DNA from: Agroathelia rolfsii
Lineage: Eukaryota > Basidiomycota > Agaricomycetes > Amylocorticiales > Amylocorticiaceae
Direction of reading: 5' to 3'
DNA: 64,000 nucleotides
NCBI GenBank assembly: GCA_018343915.1
Contig: JABRWF010000008.1
Coordinates: 3,162,001-3,226,000, forward strand
How positions within the stretch are numbered: the stretch's first letter is position 1; every line of letters starts with the position of its first letter. The notes under the pieces were generated by a model that worked only from the letters and a program-made list of their open reading frames with translations, had not been told where the DNA came from and ran no database searches. Positions 12,594 to 25,115 of the stretch are shown piece after piece. Both the position numbers and the translations under genes were made by a program.

Positions 12594-12608
12594 CCCCCCC
12601 CCCCCCCC
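12594..12608. repeat. C15 homopolymer
   Basis: Fifteen consecutive C, about 365 bp downstream of the F-box gene stop. Confidence 0.9.
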
Positions 12609-12943
12609 TTCTCTTTACAAACTTTTGACTACTGCGGCGTCGAGATCATTTGAAGAGCGTTAGCAAGCTTCATAAATCAATCGAAGAGCCATCATGTTTC
12701 CAAATGACCAACCTGATTTCTGTATCATCTTACAGCTTTTACATTCCTAACTACTCAGCTCCCGAAATACAAATTTCTCTTCGCATACTTTTTTTCTTTG
12801 CTTTTACAGTAGTTTAAACTTTTTGGATTCAATTTTTCCATTTGCTATAGCTAGCTAGCATACCATACAAGTAGTGCAGTCCTATATCTCTCTCCGTACT
12901 GGGCTCACAATATCCTCTCCATAGCCATCCAACTCGATATTAC

Positions 12944-12961
12944 AAAAAAAAAAAAAAAAAA
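12944..12961. repeat. A18 homopolymer beside the F-box gene 3' end
   Basis: Eighteen A on the plus strand. Relative to the minus-strand F-box gene this reads as T18, so it is not a poly(A) tail of that gene. Confidence 0.9.
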
Positions 12962-12973
12962 GATGTTAATGTC

Positions 12974-14677
12974 TCAAACATACCAGAACAATAAACTATC
13001 ACGATTGCAGACATTATCAGGGCTCGTTAGCACCCATCTCAGTTCCCCGACGAGTAACTTGAGCCTAGCAATATCGTCCTCTTTACATTCCTTGGCACAT
13101 TCTAACCAAAGCAGATCAATGGGAATCCTAGATTCTTTCCTTAGCTGCAAAACCTGGATCAGGAGTGACCGTAAATTATTGTGTTCCCGTGTGTGCTGAG
13201 ACAGTGACCCGTAAAGATCAAGCCCCAGTAGCCGGAGATGCTGAAGGCGGCAGAGATGCCGACAAGAGCGGCAATCCGACGATCGCAGCCCCAAGGCTGT
13301 AAGAAAGCTGTACAATCCCGCGAAGTTTCCGTCTAAAGAGATGGCCTGAAGTTGTGGGCAGACATCCAATGTTTGCTGCCATTGGGAAACGGTCCAGTCC
13401 GCGATGCAATGGAGGCTTAAAGCGGTTATCATAGGGGAGCAGAGACCCTTGAGCAAGTCAGCTTGTATATGAGAAGGATACGGAGAGTCCCAAAACGGAG
13501 TACGGCCGATGTCCATGTGCACCACGCATTTGTGCTGCTCCTCGCGAGAAGTGGAGGGGAGGGAGCAATATCCCCGGACATTGGCGATATGTTTGAAATC
13601 GATCGTCCAGTCATCGACAGTACTCCGATGAAGAACTGCCAACTGCATCAGACGCTCAAAGACTGAAAGCAACAGCGATGGCGCTGGATTCCGGGACACG
13701 GAGATATCCACCCTGATGGATGCGTCCTCCGACGGTCTGACGTGGTCGGTGAATGCGATGAATCGTCTGCAAGTAAATCGACGAAGGCTGACGTGTTTGA
13801 GGTTTGGGAGGTGGACGAGTGGGTAGCTCTGAATCGCTTCCTCGTCCACTTCGGATTCCCACAGGTGGTCGCGAGGATTGCTCAGTTCAAGTGATTCCAA
13901 CAACGGCGCATGCGCCAACCCTTGGAAAAGCTGTACCATTTTCGAGCTTATCTCGTCTGACATGTATCTGGGCACTGTGTAAGAGAGTTTTGTCAATCTT
14001 TTCAGCAGCTTGGGCATAGGCCATGCGGGTTCGCAGTTCTCGATTGTTAGCTCGCGTAAATTTGACCAGTTGGAGATGCACCTTGAATCAGGGATACTAA
14101 ATGTCTGCGAGCGCGAAGAAATATCGAGCTGCTCTAGCAGAGGAAAACTTGCGTTTTCCATGGACCAGGTTAGCCATTCTGACGTATGTGGTTCCGAGGG
14201 CAAGATGTCGATGGAAATGTGAAGAGCACGTGTTCTATGCGCATTTCTGAACACTTGGTGAAGGTATCCAATGCTGGCATAGGTGGTAGTGTAGAGAAGG
14301 TGCAGGCGCAAGGGGATACTTTTCGAGCGCTCAATGAACGTCTTGAGACCTTGTAACGTTTTGGGAGGACCTATAACCCAGAAATGCGGGGTGTCAAGCA
14401 TCATGGTGCGCCAGGCACAGCATACATGAGAAAACCGCACAACGTTTCTGCAGAAACTGGAATAATATGCAGAAACATCGGCGTTTGGATCCAGTTTAGA
14501 CTTTGGTTGATGCCAATCGGCTGCAAGAAGCAGTATTTCTGTTAGAATCTCTGACGGAAGTGCCATGATGTCGATACGACTCGGACGCTCAGGCTGGTAG
14601 CATTCATCTCTTCTTGAAGCGGACTGGGGCTGCAGATGACCGGCAACGGCGCCGGGAGTGCCTAATTCCAGTGGCAT
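12974..14677 (-). CDS. F-box-like protein, single exon
   Basis: One uninterrupted 567-codon frame, unusual in a neighbourhood of intron-rich genes. After a variable N-terminus comes an F-box-like core (about residues 37-105): MALPSEILTEILLLAADWH, then FSHVCCAWRTMMLDTPHFWV, the usual cysteine/tryptophan-containing second half. The remaining 450 residues have leucine-rich, LRR-like segments (PLLEQLDISS, NLRELTIEN, PLLESLELS, LKHVSLRRF, LQAISLDGN), as in the large expanded F-box families of mushrooms. By family it may link substrates to an SCF ubiquitin ligase; the substrate is unknown. A clear paralog, now broken, lies at 54291..56035 on the other strand; the two share the FIERS segment, the VDDWT segment and the DWTV-QW segment. 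The last ~19 residues have no counterpart in that paralog. Confidence 0.8.
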   Translation of the reverse strand: MPLELGTPGAVAGHLQPQSASRRDECYQPERPSRIDIMALPSEILTEILLLAADWHQPKSKLDPNADVSAYYSSFCRNVVRFSHVCCAWRTMMLDTPHFWVIGPPKTLQGLKTFIERSKSIPLRLHLLYTTTYASIGYLHQVFRNAHRTRALHISIDILPSEPHTSEWLTWSMENASFPLLEQLDISSRSQTFSIPDSRCISNWSNLRELTIENCEPAWPMPKLLKRLTKLSYTVPRYMSDEISSKMVQLFQGLAHAPLLESLELSNPRDHLWESEVDEEAIQSYPLVHLPNLKHVSLRRFTCRRFIAFTDHVRPSEDASIRVDISVSRNPAPSLLLSVFERLMQLAVLHRSTVDDWTIDFKHIANVRGYCSLPSTSREEQHKCVVHMDIGRTPFWDSPYPSHIQADLLKGLCSPMITALSLHCIADWTVSQWQQTLDVCPQLQAISLDGNFAGLYSFLTALGLRSSDCRSCRHLCRLQHLRLLGLDLYGSLSQHTREHNNLRSLLIQVLQLRKESRIPIDLLWLECAKECKEDDIARLKLLVGELRWVLTSPDNVCNRDSLLFWYV

Positions 14678-16017
14678 TACTGAATTCCCAAGACGAAGAC
14701 CTGATGTAGTGCAATAGCGTTTAGGTGCTGACAGTGACGATGCACACGAGTCCTAGTTGGATCAACTAAGACGTCCGTTTCAAGTAAGACCGATTTGGAT
14801 CCTGCCCATGACCTTCAATTTAAAGGCACCATCCATTAGGCACTGGCAATGGGGTGGGGAACACTCACTACCGGTATTGGAGTTATATTGAAGGAACACG
14901 ATCAAGTTGAGTGGTGTTCAGGTTGTCGCCGCCAGTGCCACCGCCAGGACTCGGACAACAGCCGAAAATGGCTACCGCTTGACATGTTTGACCGCCTGCC
15001 GGAGTCCACGTTGTGTGCAGATTAGCGGCTATAGTGATTAGTAATAAGCGGCCAAGTACGATTTTATATGCAGTGTCAATACAAATTGACTATAGCCGTC
15101 AAAATCAAGTCAACAGTTTACACTTACACCACCTTGAAGTTATTTCCTTCGGAAGCCATTTGACGTCATCGCTTTCGAACTATTCGTGTAACTCCAAATC
15201 CTCATCATGATCGGCCTCCATTCAAATCCGTCTCCGGTCGTTGCGAGCAAACAAAATATGTCATTTTACAATATACTTGGGTATGGTATCCTTGCATTTC
15301 ACAAAGTAAAGTACAAGTATGATACGCGGAAAAATGGGCAAGTTTATGTACATGTGTAGTTGGCTAATCATCAACCGTCACGGGAAACGACCCGGGAAGA
15401 AGATCAAGTAAACAGTATGGAGAGAAGGGGGAAGGCGTAGTAAGTATATCAATGTGGTTATGTGATAGATGGAAGGTGGGAAATCTGGATATCTCAAAAG
15501 GTTATCATGGATTTAGATATGTGAGTGTATATGTTGTACGTGACATCGCAGGAGAAAAAATAGATCTGATGATAAGATGAGAGATGTGTTTGAGATTGAG
15601 AAATGAGAGTGATTGTGTGTGATGTCGTAGGGGGTGAACCAGGACCGCAGTGTAATGACCGTCGCCCTCGAACTCCCCCTTTTGGTGAATATATTCGTGG
15701 TGGTGAGTAAAATCACCACCACCAACGTCACCATATGCGTCAAGCCGTAATGAGACTAATCCAAAGCAGAAAAAAAATAAAGCCAAGACTAATGAAGAAA
15801 AGGTCAAAAAGACGGGTGAGTAAGTGTACTTTTGTTTTTTTGTTTTGTTTTTTTGCGTGCTGTCCAGGGCCCGCAAAACCCTGCAAATCTCGAGTCTCCT
15901 AGGACAAAGAATGCATCCTAGGAGAAAGGTATATATATATATAAAAGGTAAATGGAAATGGAAATGGAAATGAAAATGAAAATGAACAAGAAAAATACAG
16001 CATCGTGCACATCATCG
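14678..16017. other. Intergenic between the F-box gene and the transcription factor
   Basis: The F-box upstream region and the 3' flank of the zinc-cluster gene. The 15505..15876 minus frame is low complexity (TTT/CAC-rich) and probably 3' UTR. It contains an (AT)n run at 15930-15942 and a hexamer repeat at 15950. Confidence 0.45.
15950..15984. repeat. Hexanucleotide repeat (AAATGG/AAATGA)n
   Basis: About six tandem hexamer units just 3' of the transcription factor stop, drifting from AAATGG to AAATGA. Confidence 0.8.
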
Positions 16018-19000
16018 TCACACCAATAATAAATTCTCCCTCAGCAAGTAATCGCGCCAAGGCACAGGGTCTGAGCTGCCCGCGCAACGATCGGTCCATA
16101 AAGTCTCAAGCACGCGCAGCACCTGGGCACAGTTTCCAACCTGCCTCTTGTTTCTATTCGCACCAGGGAAAGAGAAAGTATGGGCGTACGGCTGTTCGCC
16201 GTCGACCTGCAGACACTTGCGGAAGAACTGCCGCTGTTCCTCGTTTTCCGTCAGGGCACCAGACAGGAAAATTGCGAACACGACGGATGGATAGATCGTG
16301 CGTCGCTGACGCGGTTGGCGCATGGCATCACCAGCGTCTCTCTCACGGGCACGAAGCAACGCGTTCTGCACCTCTGCCACGGCAGCCCTGATCATCGGCG
16401 AAGTTGGGTGTGCACCATCAACTACGGCTAGCAAGTAGAGGCGGGCCGCATGACGGAATATCCGCGCTGTGTGCTGGCGATCCATGTATTTATCGTCGCG
16501 GTACGGAGCCATCTGGGGGGTGTCGATATCAGCCTCGTCCCGGGCCACGTCGTCCAGTATTCTGAGCACGGACGCACGAACCACCTCCTTGTTCTGCTCG
16601 AATCTCGGATCCCCGGACTCCTTGAGAGCAAGTAAAGACGAAATCTGCGAGAGGGCCCACACTACGCGCGAGTCGCAGCCCATCACGTTCATCATCGAGG
16701 TGCGCTCGTGGAGATCGCTATAGCTATCGCCGATGATGTCCTCCGATTCAGATCCAGATGACGATGCGTACACCCCCGCCTGTGAAGATGAAGAAGAGTA
16801 GACGTTGGGATTATACATGTCATTCACGACGTCGATCAAGTTGGGCTGGCAACAGGGCCGCGACGGAGCGGCGAGCGTGTCGAACCAGATTGAGATCTTG
16901 CACAAAAAGCGATTGGCAGCACTCGTGTCCGCAAGAGCCTGGAGTGGCTGAGACAATGGCATGTCGCCGTAACAATACTGTTGCGATGACCCACGACAGA
17001 GAACAGAGATTGTATACATCGCTGCATACTGAAGTAGATGCTCCCAATGTGTCGTACCGCCATCGAACAGAGCAGCAGAAATCAGCTGGATAGCGGCCAT
17101 GGCGATGCCTTCGTCAAAGTTGTCATTTTGCATGGCCGCTTTCACGAAGGAGCTCACGCGCTCTTGACGCTTAACCGAAATATCACTAGTGTTGCTCATG
17201 CGGTTGCGCTGTATGAGGTCATTTGTACATGAGAAAAAGAATCAAGAAAAGAAAAAGTGTAAAGGACACTCACGTAGATTGAAGACAGCACCAACACAGC
17301 TTCCTTGGCCGCCGGGCTCTTCTTCAACGTGCTCTCGATGACCTTGACGATGCCCGGATCCGCAAGGAGGTACTGAATGTTGACAACAATACGCTCGTAC
17401 ATCGCCAACGACTGTGCCTCATGGTCGATGCTTGGATCCTTGTGCAGCGACGAAGAGAACGGCGAAACAGGTGGCAAAGGAAACATGGGAAACTGGCCGT
17501 AGGATGGCATGTACTGTTGTTGCTGCATCATCATCATCATCATCATCCTCGACATGGAGTCATTGGTGCCGTATGCAAAGGGCAAGAGGGGACCCTGGAG
17601 TGTTGGCATATATGGCGCCCGAGTCATCGGGCCCGCCTGCGCCTCACCGCCGCTGCCGAACATCAAGCCCACTGGGGCGCCATACCCGTTCTGGTACTGC
17701 CCGGCCGATATCAGTGACATGCCACCGCGATCCAAATTAGGAAATTTAGTGACAGTGGCGTCTAACGAACTGACATTATTGGCGCCTGTCATCAACGTCT
17801 GCTGTGCATCTGAATGATCACCATCTTGATGCTGTTGTCCGCATGGCAACGGCACGGTCACGGGCGCCTGTGTCTCCTGAAATGGCAGAGTGGGCGCTAT
17901 CGGTATAGAATTAGCACCGAAAATGGAGGATGAATGCATAGGGGGCGAGAGCAAGCCGGGCGGCATCGACAGTCCAGGAGGTTGAAACGATTGGTGAGGC
18001 TGTAAATAGCCGTGATGAAGCGATACCGACGAGGGCAGGTGAGCGCCAGATTGCATAGTACCGCTGACGCTGATAGGCGCCCCCAAATAACTGTTGCCGC
18101 CGTTGTTTATCGCTTTATTCACTACGTTCATGGAAACTTGCTGCTGTTCGCGCGCCTTGTAAGCGCCCGAGATGCCGCCACAATAATCATTTTGCTCATC
18201 GACATCAGATGGATCAGGAAAAGAAGAACTAGGGATCGGGGTGGCAGGGGAGCATGTCGTTGGGCGGGATGATGATGATGATGACGCCCCTAAAAAGTGG
18301 GGGAGAAAAAGGAAATCATTATTGAGCATACGCAACTTGTGAGAGCAGGAGGAGAGAAGACAAAAAGGGGAAGAAAATACAAAAGAGGAAGGAAAATCCA
18401 AGAAAGGGAATAAATGTTGGGAATGAAAAGGGCACGAGATAGATTAATAATGCTACAAATCATCCATCTTACAAGATCGGGGAGAAGAGCCGCGGGAGAT
18501 GACAGGATGAGTGTGATGATGATGACGATGATAGTCATGCATCGCCGCCGCCGCCGCCGCCACCGAAGGCGGCGGGGAAGTCGCCGTCGTAGACGTAGGA
18601 CTGAATATATCCTCGCTACCAGGGGCATTTACAAAGGAAGGCGAAGAAGACGCGCTACTGCTACTGCTGCTGCGGGGGTGATGATGATGGTCACGATCAT
18701 GGCGGTTAATATGAGTAGGGAGGCCATACGTAGGCGTTGCAGGCTCGGCCAGCATGAGATCTGTGCGCTGGCGCGGCGAGCTCGTAGGCGAGTCGGGCGA
18801 CAGTGCTGGGTGAGGCTGGGGCAAATCTACCGCATTGAAGAACAGTATTTAACAAAAGGAAATGATGAAGGAGAACGGGAAAAATATAGAGATAAAATAA
18901 AAATAGGGAAAGAAGAAGGGAAAAAGGGAAGTAAATCTCGTACATAGACCAGGAAATAAATACTTACAAGATGGAAGAGGCTCGTCATCTCGCACGTTAC

Positions 19001-19770
19001 TGGTGGTGATACGTACAGGCGGGCTATGATCGTCGTCGAGGCAGATCGACGCCATGCTTGGGGACGTGGCCGAATCGGAGTCTTGACCGTTGATCGTAGG
19101 CTCGAGCATCAGTCTCTGTGGCGGCGTCGACGGGTTCGATTGCCGCTGGCTGACGCCCGAATGACCCTTGATCAGGCCGTGTTGCTGTGAGAAATGTGAG
19201 ATGACAAAGTCAGTCTTACGTCATCACTTCCGCCACAATATATGATGGAAATGGGGACAATTTCTAACCTCGAGATGCTGCTTGATTGCTTCACGGACTT
19301 TTTCGATCGTTCCGGGGGCCTACCCGATGTGTGAACATATAGGAAGTGAGAAGGTTAGGCAATAGCACAGCTTACCCTCAGCCATTCTGGCCGTTTGACA
19401 CCATAACCCAAACACTGCAGCCTCAGCCTCTCGCATGTCGAGCAGGAGTCGTGCTTGCCGCTGCCCTTTGCATGCTCCTTGCCCTCATCGCATTTCTATT
19501 CAAATCAGGAATGGGGTCAGTACGTGAAATTAGAGCAGGAAAATTGGGATAAATATAGTAGGGGCGAGCGAGGTTAGTCATGTGAGGACCTGCTCGATCG
19601 CCCATTAGGCGAGGGAAAATGGAGCTACAGACCTTACGGCGAATTCTGCAGGTATAGCAGCCGGATTTGGCGCGCACGGCGCCCTTTGGTTTGGGTGCTC
19701 CGAGCGTTGCGGCTTTGGCTCGCGAGCCGGACTTAGTGGGTGATGCTGATGCACCGGATGCCTTGGGCAT
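16018..19770 (-). CDS. Zn2Cys6 fungal transcription factor
   Basis: Seven exons: 19633..19770, 19376..19495, 19269..19319, 18968..19184, 18473..18826, 17274..18289, 16018..17208; 1028 residues, all junctions in phase. The zinc cluster is split by intron 1. CYTCRIRRK ends exon 1 and KCDEGK begins exon 2, giving cysteines at 38, 41, 48, 64, 67 and 74, i.e. C-x2-C-x6-C...C-x2-C-x6-C. It is followed by LGYGVKRPEWLR and a short helix (IEKVREAIKQHLE). A long low-complexity middle (Ser, His, Ala, Met and Gln runs) precedes a helical C-terminal region of about 450 residues (FDEGIAMAAIQLISAALF, LFLSG-type segments, VLRVLETLWTDRC) like the fungal-specific activator module. It should bind DNA in the nucleus; targets are unknown. 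The layout resembles zinc-cluster regulators expanded in mushrooms, including fruiting regulators of the fst type. That assignment is by impression, not by search. Confidence 0.88.
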
Positions 19771-20008
19771 GGCGCTGAGAGTTTAGGAAATAAGAAAACA
19801 AAAAGGAAAGAGTGTGTGCACGAATAGTAGGGGTCAAAGCAAAGAAAGAGAAGAAGAATCAGAAGAGAGAGAGAGAGAGAGAGATGCGGGATATAAGACA
19901 AGATGATCTAGGACAGCGACGCAGGACGTAGGCTGGGGCAAGAGTCCATTGAGCTAGTTGCACAGGAACAAATGGTTATATAACCCTTGTTTGATCAGAA
20001 CACATCTG

Positions 20009-20020
20009 CCCCCCCCCCCC
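20009..20020. repeat. C12 homopolymer
   Basis: Twelve C about 240 bp upstream of the zinc-cluster start codon. Confidence 0.9.
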
Positions 20021-21272
20021 ATCCGTCCTCGGACCCCCGGATAGACTGGATCGGGGTCCGTTCGTTGATTTCTCCGCGCCGGCTCGGTTCGCCTGTGCCT
20101 GGTTTTTATTACTGCGCTGATCACCGCACGCCCTGAACTGGTTCTATATTATTATTATTATTATTATTTGTCCTCGCCTCCTCCTTTGCCGTTACAGACA
20201 GTTGCCTCTTCCTCCAGTGCATTCATTCCTTCATTCGTCATCTCTTCACAGCAAGCCAAGGCGGTACAAGCATAGCCCGAATGCCGACTGATCTAGAAGG
20301 ACAAGAAGACCACGATTCGTGGTGGCAGTGGCAGAAGGGATCCTGTGGTATCATCACACATGTTCTGCACTATCTGAGTCTTTCTATATTTGGGCATATG
20401 CTGAATCACATTGCATATCTCATCTCCCAGTCCAAGATACGACCTACGTACTCTTGTTTTCATTTGGCTCGCCCATCCCATCCGCACATATTATCCCCTC
20501 TTATATAAGCTTGACATCACAATGGCAGCCGCTTTCTCCAGGGGAATGGCGGCCGCGTTACTAGTATTATATATATATGGCTTGGCCTGACATGGTCTCG
20601 AATCAAATTTATATGCAACTCAACATCAAATATCACATCAGCGCAGAACTCGAAGTTACGTGCCGCAGTAGACTCCCGTTGAGCAGAGTGCGAACTTGTA
20701 GTGGATTGATTCACAGCCGCGGGCGGCGAGGCCTTCCAAGAGGCGTCGCCGAAATGGAAGGCACCCTCTATTGATCCGCCGCACAAACAAACCGAACCAG
20801 AACCAGAACCAGAACCTCCATCATGGCAATCCCGACATGTGATGATGATGACAACATCAATCCACTAGTGACACTAATCATCATGCATGTTTCTCTTCCC
20901 CACTGGCTCTGGGTTTCTCCCGTCTCGTTCTCATTCACCCTCTTCACAACCATGTCGCATCGGACAAAAATCAAAGATGATGCAGAGAAAACCCACCACA
21001 ATGGCGCGCCGAACGCCTGTATTATTAATTGCCCCCTTTTCCTCACTGATGTATGTCCCCTTACATTTCAATTGAGATCGGCTTCTCCGACTCGGATGGC
21101 CGGTTCACTAGGGGCTTATCTGCCGTTTCAGTCGTGGCCATGCAACGTGTGGATGCATGTGTGTGCGGTATCGGGCCAATACAAGGTTTAGTGCCATCAT
21201 GGCGCCACCAGCCGCTGGCACGTTAACACACCCCCAACAAGCAACGATAATGATCCTGTACACAGAAAAGGG

Positions 21273-21298
21273 AAAAAAAAAAAAAAAAAAAAAAAAAA
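21273..21298. repeat. A26 homopolymer
   Basis: Twenty-six consecutive A, the longest homopolymer noted in the window. Confidence 0.9.
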
Positions 21299-22087
21299 GT
21301 GGAATTGAATTCTATACGATGATGGCGACATTTGCACGCATGACAAATTGCATGCAAGTGGACAACAATCACAACTTGCTTGATGGCACTTGGTTACTCT
21401 TGGCTTCTCGATGTGCCTCGCCGGTGTTGTTCTGACTATCTTTGTTGTCCTTGTACGAGGATAATGACAACCCCGTCATTGATACCCATACCATGGCCTG
21501 TCGACATCAGCAAACGTCGCGTAACAAAAAGAAAAGCGGCATGACACTTGGCCCGTTCTTCCTTCCCCTTCTGTAGTAATGATCCCAACAAACAAAGGTG
21601 AAATGTGGCAGACTCGGATGTCAATATCAACAACACCGCAGTCGTATTTATATCGCGTTCATGCATCTGTGATGACCGCTGTTCTAGCCTTTCGAATTCT
21701 TGAATTCGTAATCACTCTGCTCAAGTTGTCTCGTGCTTGCGTTTCAGTTCTTTTTCTGCTACCTTGAACCATGCCATCGACCTTCGGTAGTTTCTGATGC
21801 GTGATCTAACAGTGTTTAAAATTTGATCAGATTAATATGTCCACCCCCGAGATGATCCACCATCTTCTGTCGCAGTTTTGCGTAGGTATATGCACAGTAA
21901 TAACAAAATAGTAACTATGGTTGTTTTTCTCATCATGACCTTGATATTTAATTACATGGTGATAGACGGTACTTTGTGCTCTGTTACCCCTTACAATCGA
22001 GGGTAGGAACATATAGGTACGCATCCACAAGGCATTCAATAATCAAAGATGGCAGTGTTGATAAGAATAGACAATCATACTTTTTTT

Positions 22088-22170
22088 AAAAAAAAAAAAA
22101 AAAAAATCACGCAAGAATAAACAAAAACCCCAATAAACCAAGGAATTAAAAAAAAAAAAAAAAAAAAAAA
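22088..22170. repeat. Paired poly(A) tracts, A19 and A23
   Basis: A19 at 22088-22106 (preceded by T7) and A23 at 22148-22170, 41 bp apart, downstream of the PH gene stop. Confidence 0.85.
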
Positions 22171-22463
22171 GAGAGAGAATAGGCAAGCAAGATCATTTTT
22201 GAATAAACAAGAGATAGTAGTAGATGCGTGGCTTAATCAGAGGTATATACACATTTGCGAACCGATAGCAAGAGAGCAGAAAATTGTATCGATGGCAGAC
22301 GAATCAAGTTAGCCTCGTCAACAGGGGTAAAATACGAGGACGGAAACAAAAGAGAGAGATTGAATGAGGTGTTGCTGATATCGATGATAGTAGTGACGTT
22401 GGAAATGATAGTGATGATGAAGTAGGCTTTGATTGAAAGGAGAGAAAACAGAAAAAGAAACCT

Positions 22464-25115
22464 TCAATGGGGACGTCCATCATCCGATACTCCACCTCCA
22501 CTAACGCCGAACACACCACCACCTCCTCCGCTCGTGCTCATTCGTCTCACCTTGGCACGGAACCCTCCAGCAGTACTGTTACTATGGCTCAACGCCCCAG
22601 TGCTCGTAGTTCCTGCACCTGCTGCTGCTGATGCACCTGCGTCGCCTTGGTTCTGGCCACCACTACTACTCGCACTAACACCCCCACTGACCTTGCGCGC
22701 AATCAACGCACGCACGGCACTCAACCACTGAAGCTCCTCCTCCTCACTCGGGGCACACAACAGCAGATTCTTCTTCGTGGTGACAATCTTGAACGTATAG
22801 CTTGCCCCTGGCCCTGATGATGACATCCCATCCTCGTCCCCAAATCCACTCCCACTCACGGATGACGAGGCCGGCTGGTATTGACTCCCCGGAGAGAGTG
22901 GGCCACCACCAGTGGTGCTGGGTGCGCTGTTACCTTGGACATTGCTATTATTGCTCGTACCACTCGTAGGGCCCCAGTGATGGTGGCTATAGTTCACCGG
23001 CACGTCTACCTCCAGCGCATCGAGAATCTCGGATAACGCAAACTGACGATGTGCTTTGTGTTCCTATTGTAGAGGCAGTCAGTATCGGCAATAAACACAG
23101 AGAAGAGCCAGTCGGATTGGAAAGATGATCAATATTAGCTGGAAAAAAGAGTTGCAAATGCATGATCATCACCATCACCATCACCATCACCATCAACAGT
23201 CATAGATAACCATTCATTTCGTCGTACGGATTGAATGGCATAGGCACCGGTGGAGTTTTGTCTTTTTTTTTGTTCCCTTTATTTGCGAATACACGCGTGC
23301 GTGGGAACAAGGCACACACGGTACGCATAAGAATAAAAGGAAAAGGAGGAACAAGAAACAAGTATAAAACAAAGCATGGTGATCGCATTATGTAACGAGG
23401 ACAACCAACCATGACAGGAATGCTATCCCGTTGTCATATTGACCAATCACCATTCTTTATTTTATACTAGCAAATTGATCGCATGCGGACGAGCCAATAG
23501 CAAGAAAAACAGAAAAAACAAGCACGAATAGAACAAAGCTCACCATATGACTCGCAGAATACCACAGCTTTTCTCCACTGAGTACAAACCATCGCTTGCG
23601 CCACGTCTTGCGTTTCGAACCGCACTTCATTAAGTAACCCGTCAGCACCGTCTTGGTTGGGTCTAGCGCTGCGGCGGCGGCGGCTTGTTGAAGCTTGGTC
23701 GGCGATCCAAGTACGTGCGCATGGGGAGGATGATGGGGCGGAGATGAAGGCGTGCGCACAAGCCCCACTGCAGCTACAGCAGAGGCAACGCCGTCCTCAG
23801 AGTCAGAAGAGGCCGTTTGAACATGGGATGTACGTCCCGTCGGCGAGGATGATATTATTCCGGGTGTCTGCTGTGAGCTCGAAGATAGACCGAGCATGAT
23901 GCCCGTCTGTGTCCGTGAGGAGGAACGGGCGTGCGACGGCGGGATTGGAATCGGGCCGGGGCCGCCACCTGTAGATGCGGCGGCTGAGGATGATGCGTGT
24001 CCATGAGCGCCAGTGAGCGTGTGAGGTGTCGGCGGAAGTGCCTTTGCTTCGAGCGCACGATGAATCGCGCTCACCCATGACTGCTGCTCGGCCGCTGAAG
24101 AAGGCTGCAAGTAGAATGTGCGCTGAGGCAAGACAAGACCAAACGCATGATCATGGTTCTTGAGTTGGCAAGGTGTGCACGAGTGCACATCATCAAGTGA
24201 GAGCAGGCGCAGGAGTTTGTATTCAGCCGAGGTCTTGTACACCGCCAGATGGGCGGGACGAAGTACAAACCAGCGCTTTTTCCAGTTCTGGATTGTGTAA
24301 CAAAGAGTGATAGGGACAAAAACAAAAACAAATCATATATCAGTATATGAGATGTTCTTTTGTTATGTTATTACAGCTACGCTACCTTTCGCTTTTCGCC
24401 CTTTTTCAAGAGATATCCTGACTTTATGACAGTCTCATCGCTACCTCCGTGGGCTAGCGCAGCTGCACGAGCAAGATCTAGCTGTGCCATTTCGTTGACG
24501 GGGAACTCGTCCTCAGCTTCTTCATCTAGCTCGCTGTCCTCGCCACTGAATGCGCCGCGTTCGGCGATGGACGAGAGTGGGGCTGCAATACCTGAAGATG
24601 AAGGCAGCTGTGCCGAACCTGACGCAGATGCTAGAATACCGCCCGCATGTGCAGAGAGCGAAGTGAACTCTGGCGAGTGTTTCAGGACGTCATCATGGTG
24701 AAGTCCATCTGCACGGGTGGAGGTATCTGGTGGCGAGGATGCGTTAGATGGAGTAGTGCTCCCCTGATGGTGAATGGTTATTGCAACGCCATCGTATTCA
24801 TCGCGCGAGTCAATGACAGAGTGCCAGTGTCAGTACCGTGTTGTCGGTGATCGCGGTTACATTTAGATTGCGCGAATGTATATGGAGAAAGGTGAAACGG
24901 TGTACAAGAGATAGCAAGTAGATCAATCAGCTGAACTGTCTAGAGAGGTATAGAGACAGCAACAAGGAGAGGTAGAGGAGCAGGTAGGGCCATGCATGTA
25001 TCATCGACCCTCCCCCACAAGGCACACAGCTTACCTTGGGTGATCGAGTGTTATGAACGGAGAGTTTTCTGGTTATTTCTTGTGGAGATGGCGGCGCTGC
25101 CGGTATGGGTGCCAT
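22464..25115 (-). CDS. Tandem PH-domain protein
   Basis: Four exons: 25035..25115, 24386..24763, 23544..24287, 22464..23063; 600 residues. PH1 (about residues 138-245) starts VIKSGYLLKKGEKRK, crosses an intron into NWKKRWFVLR, and ends with the Trp helix SSAAEQQSWVSAIHRAL. PH2 starts near residue 362 (TVLTGYLMKCGSKRKTWRKRWFVL) and ends EELQWLSAVRALIARK. A Ser/Gly-rich insert of about 75 residues splits it between DALEVDVPVNY and YTFKIVT. Both domains keep the basic K/R cluster in the first loop, which in this family favours phosphoinositides, so a peripheral membrane location is likely. Two PH domains with no enzyme recall yeast Opy1; that link is only suggestive. The first intron is long (271 nt, ending at CCATCAG|G). 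The first exon is the least certain part, because the frame just upstream of exon 2 is closed by a TGA. Confidence 0.8.
23167..23201. repeat. (CATCAC)n microsatellite in a PH-gene intron
   Basis: Nearly six perfect CATCAC units within intron 3 of the tandem PH gene. Confidence 0.9.

Larger units (their letters stand above)
9384..12973. other. Gene-poor intergenic region, 3.6 kb
   Basis: The first kilobase is T-rich and probably includes the RhoGAP 3' UTR. The rest is AT-rich with many scattered stops. The longest frames (10784..11062 minus, 9799..10158 plus) show no family resemblance. It holds a C15 tract at 12594 and an A18 tract at 12944, and I saw no terminal repeats of a transposon. Confidence 0.45.
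19771..22463. other. Intergenic, 2.7 kb, rich in simple repeats
   Basis: Upstream region of the transcription factor and 3' flank of the PH gene. It holds (GA)10 at 19865-19884, C12 at 20009, an (ATT)n run near 20147-20169, A26 at 21273 and two further A tracts near 22088-22170. Short plus-strand frames (20823..21191, 21157..21435) have no recognisable product. Confidence 0.45.

Noticed and set aside
12944..12961. Poly(A) tract as evidence that the intronless F-box gene is a retrocopy
   Set aside because: The tract has the wrong orientation (T-run downstream of the sense strand), and no target duplication was seen. Intronless F-box genes are common in this family.
18414..18947. Arg-rich plus frame
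   Set aside because: Antisense to low-complexity codons of the zinc-cluster transcription factor.
22088..22170. Paired A tracts as tails of SINE-like elements
   Set aside because: No repeated body or target duplications could be recognised next to them.
23167..23201. Short direct repeats as a possible CRISPR-like array
   Set aside because: A simple CATCAC microsatellite in an intron with no unique spacers.
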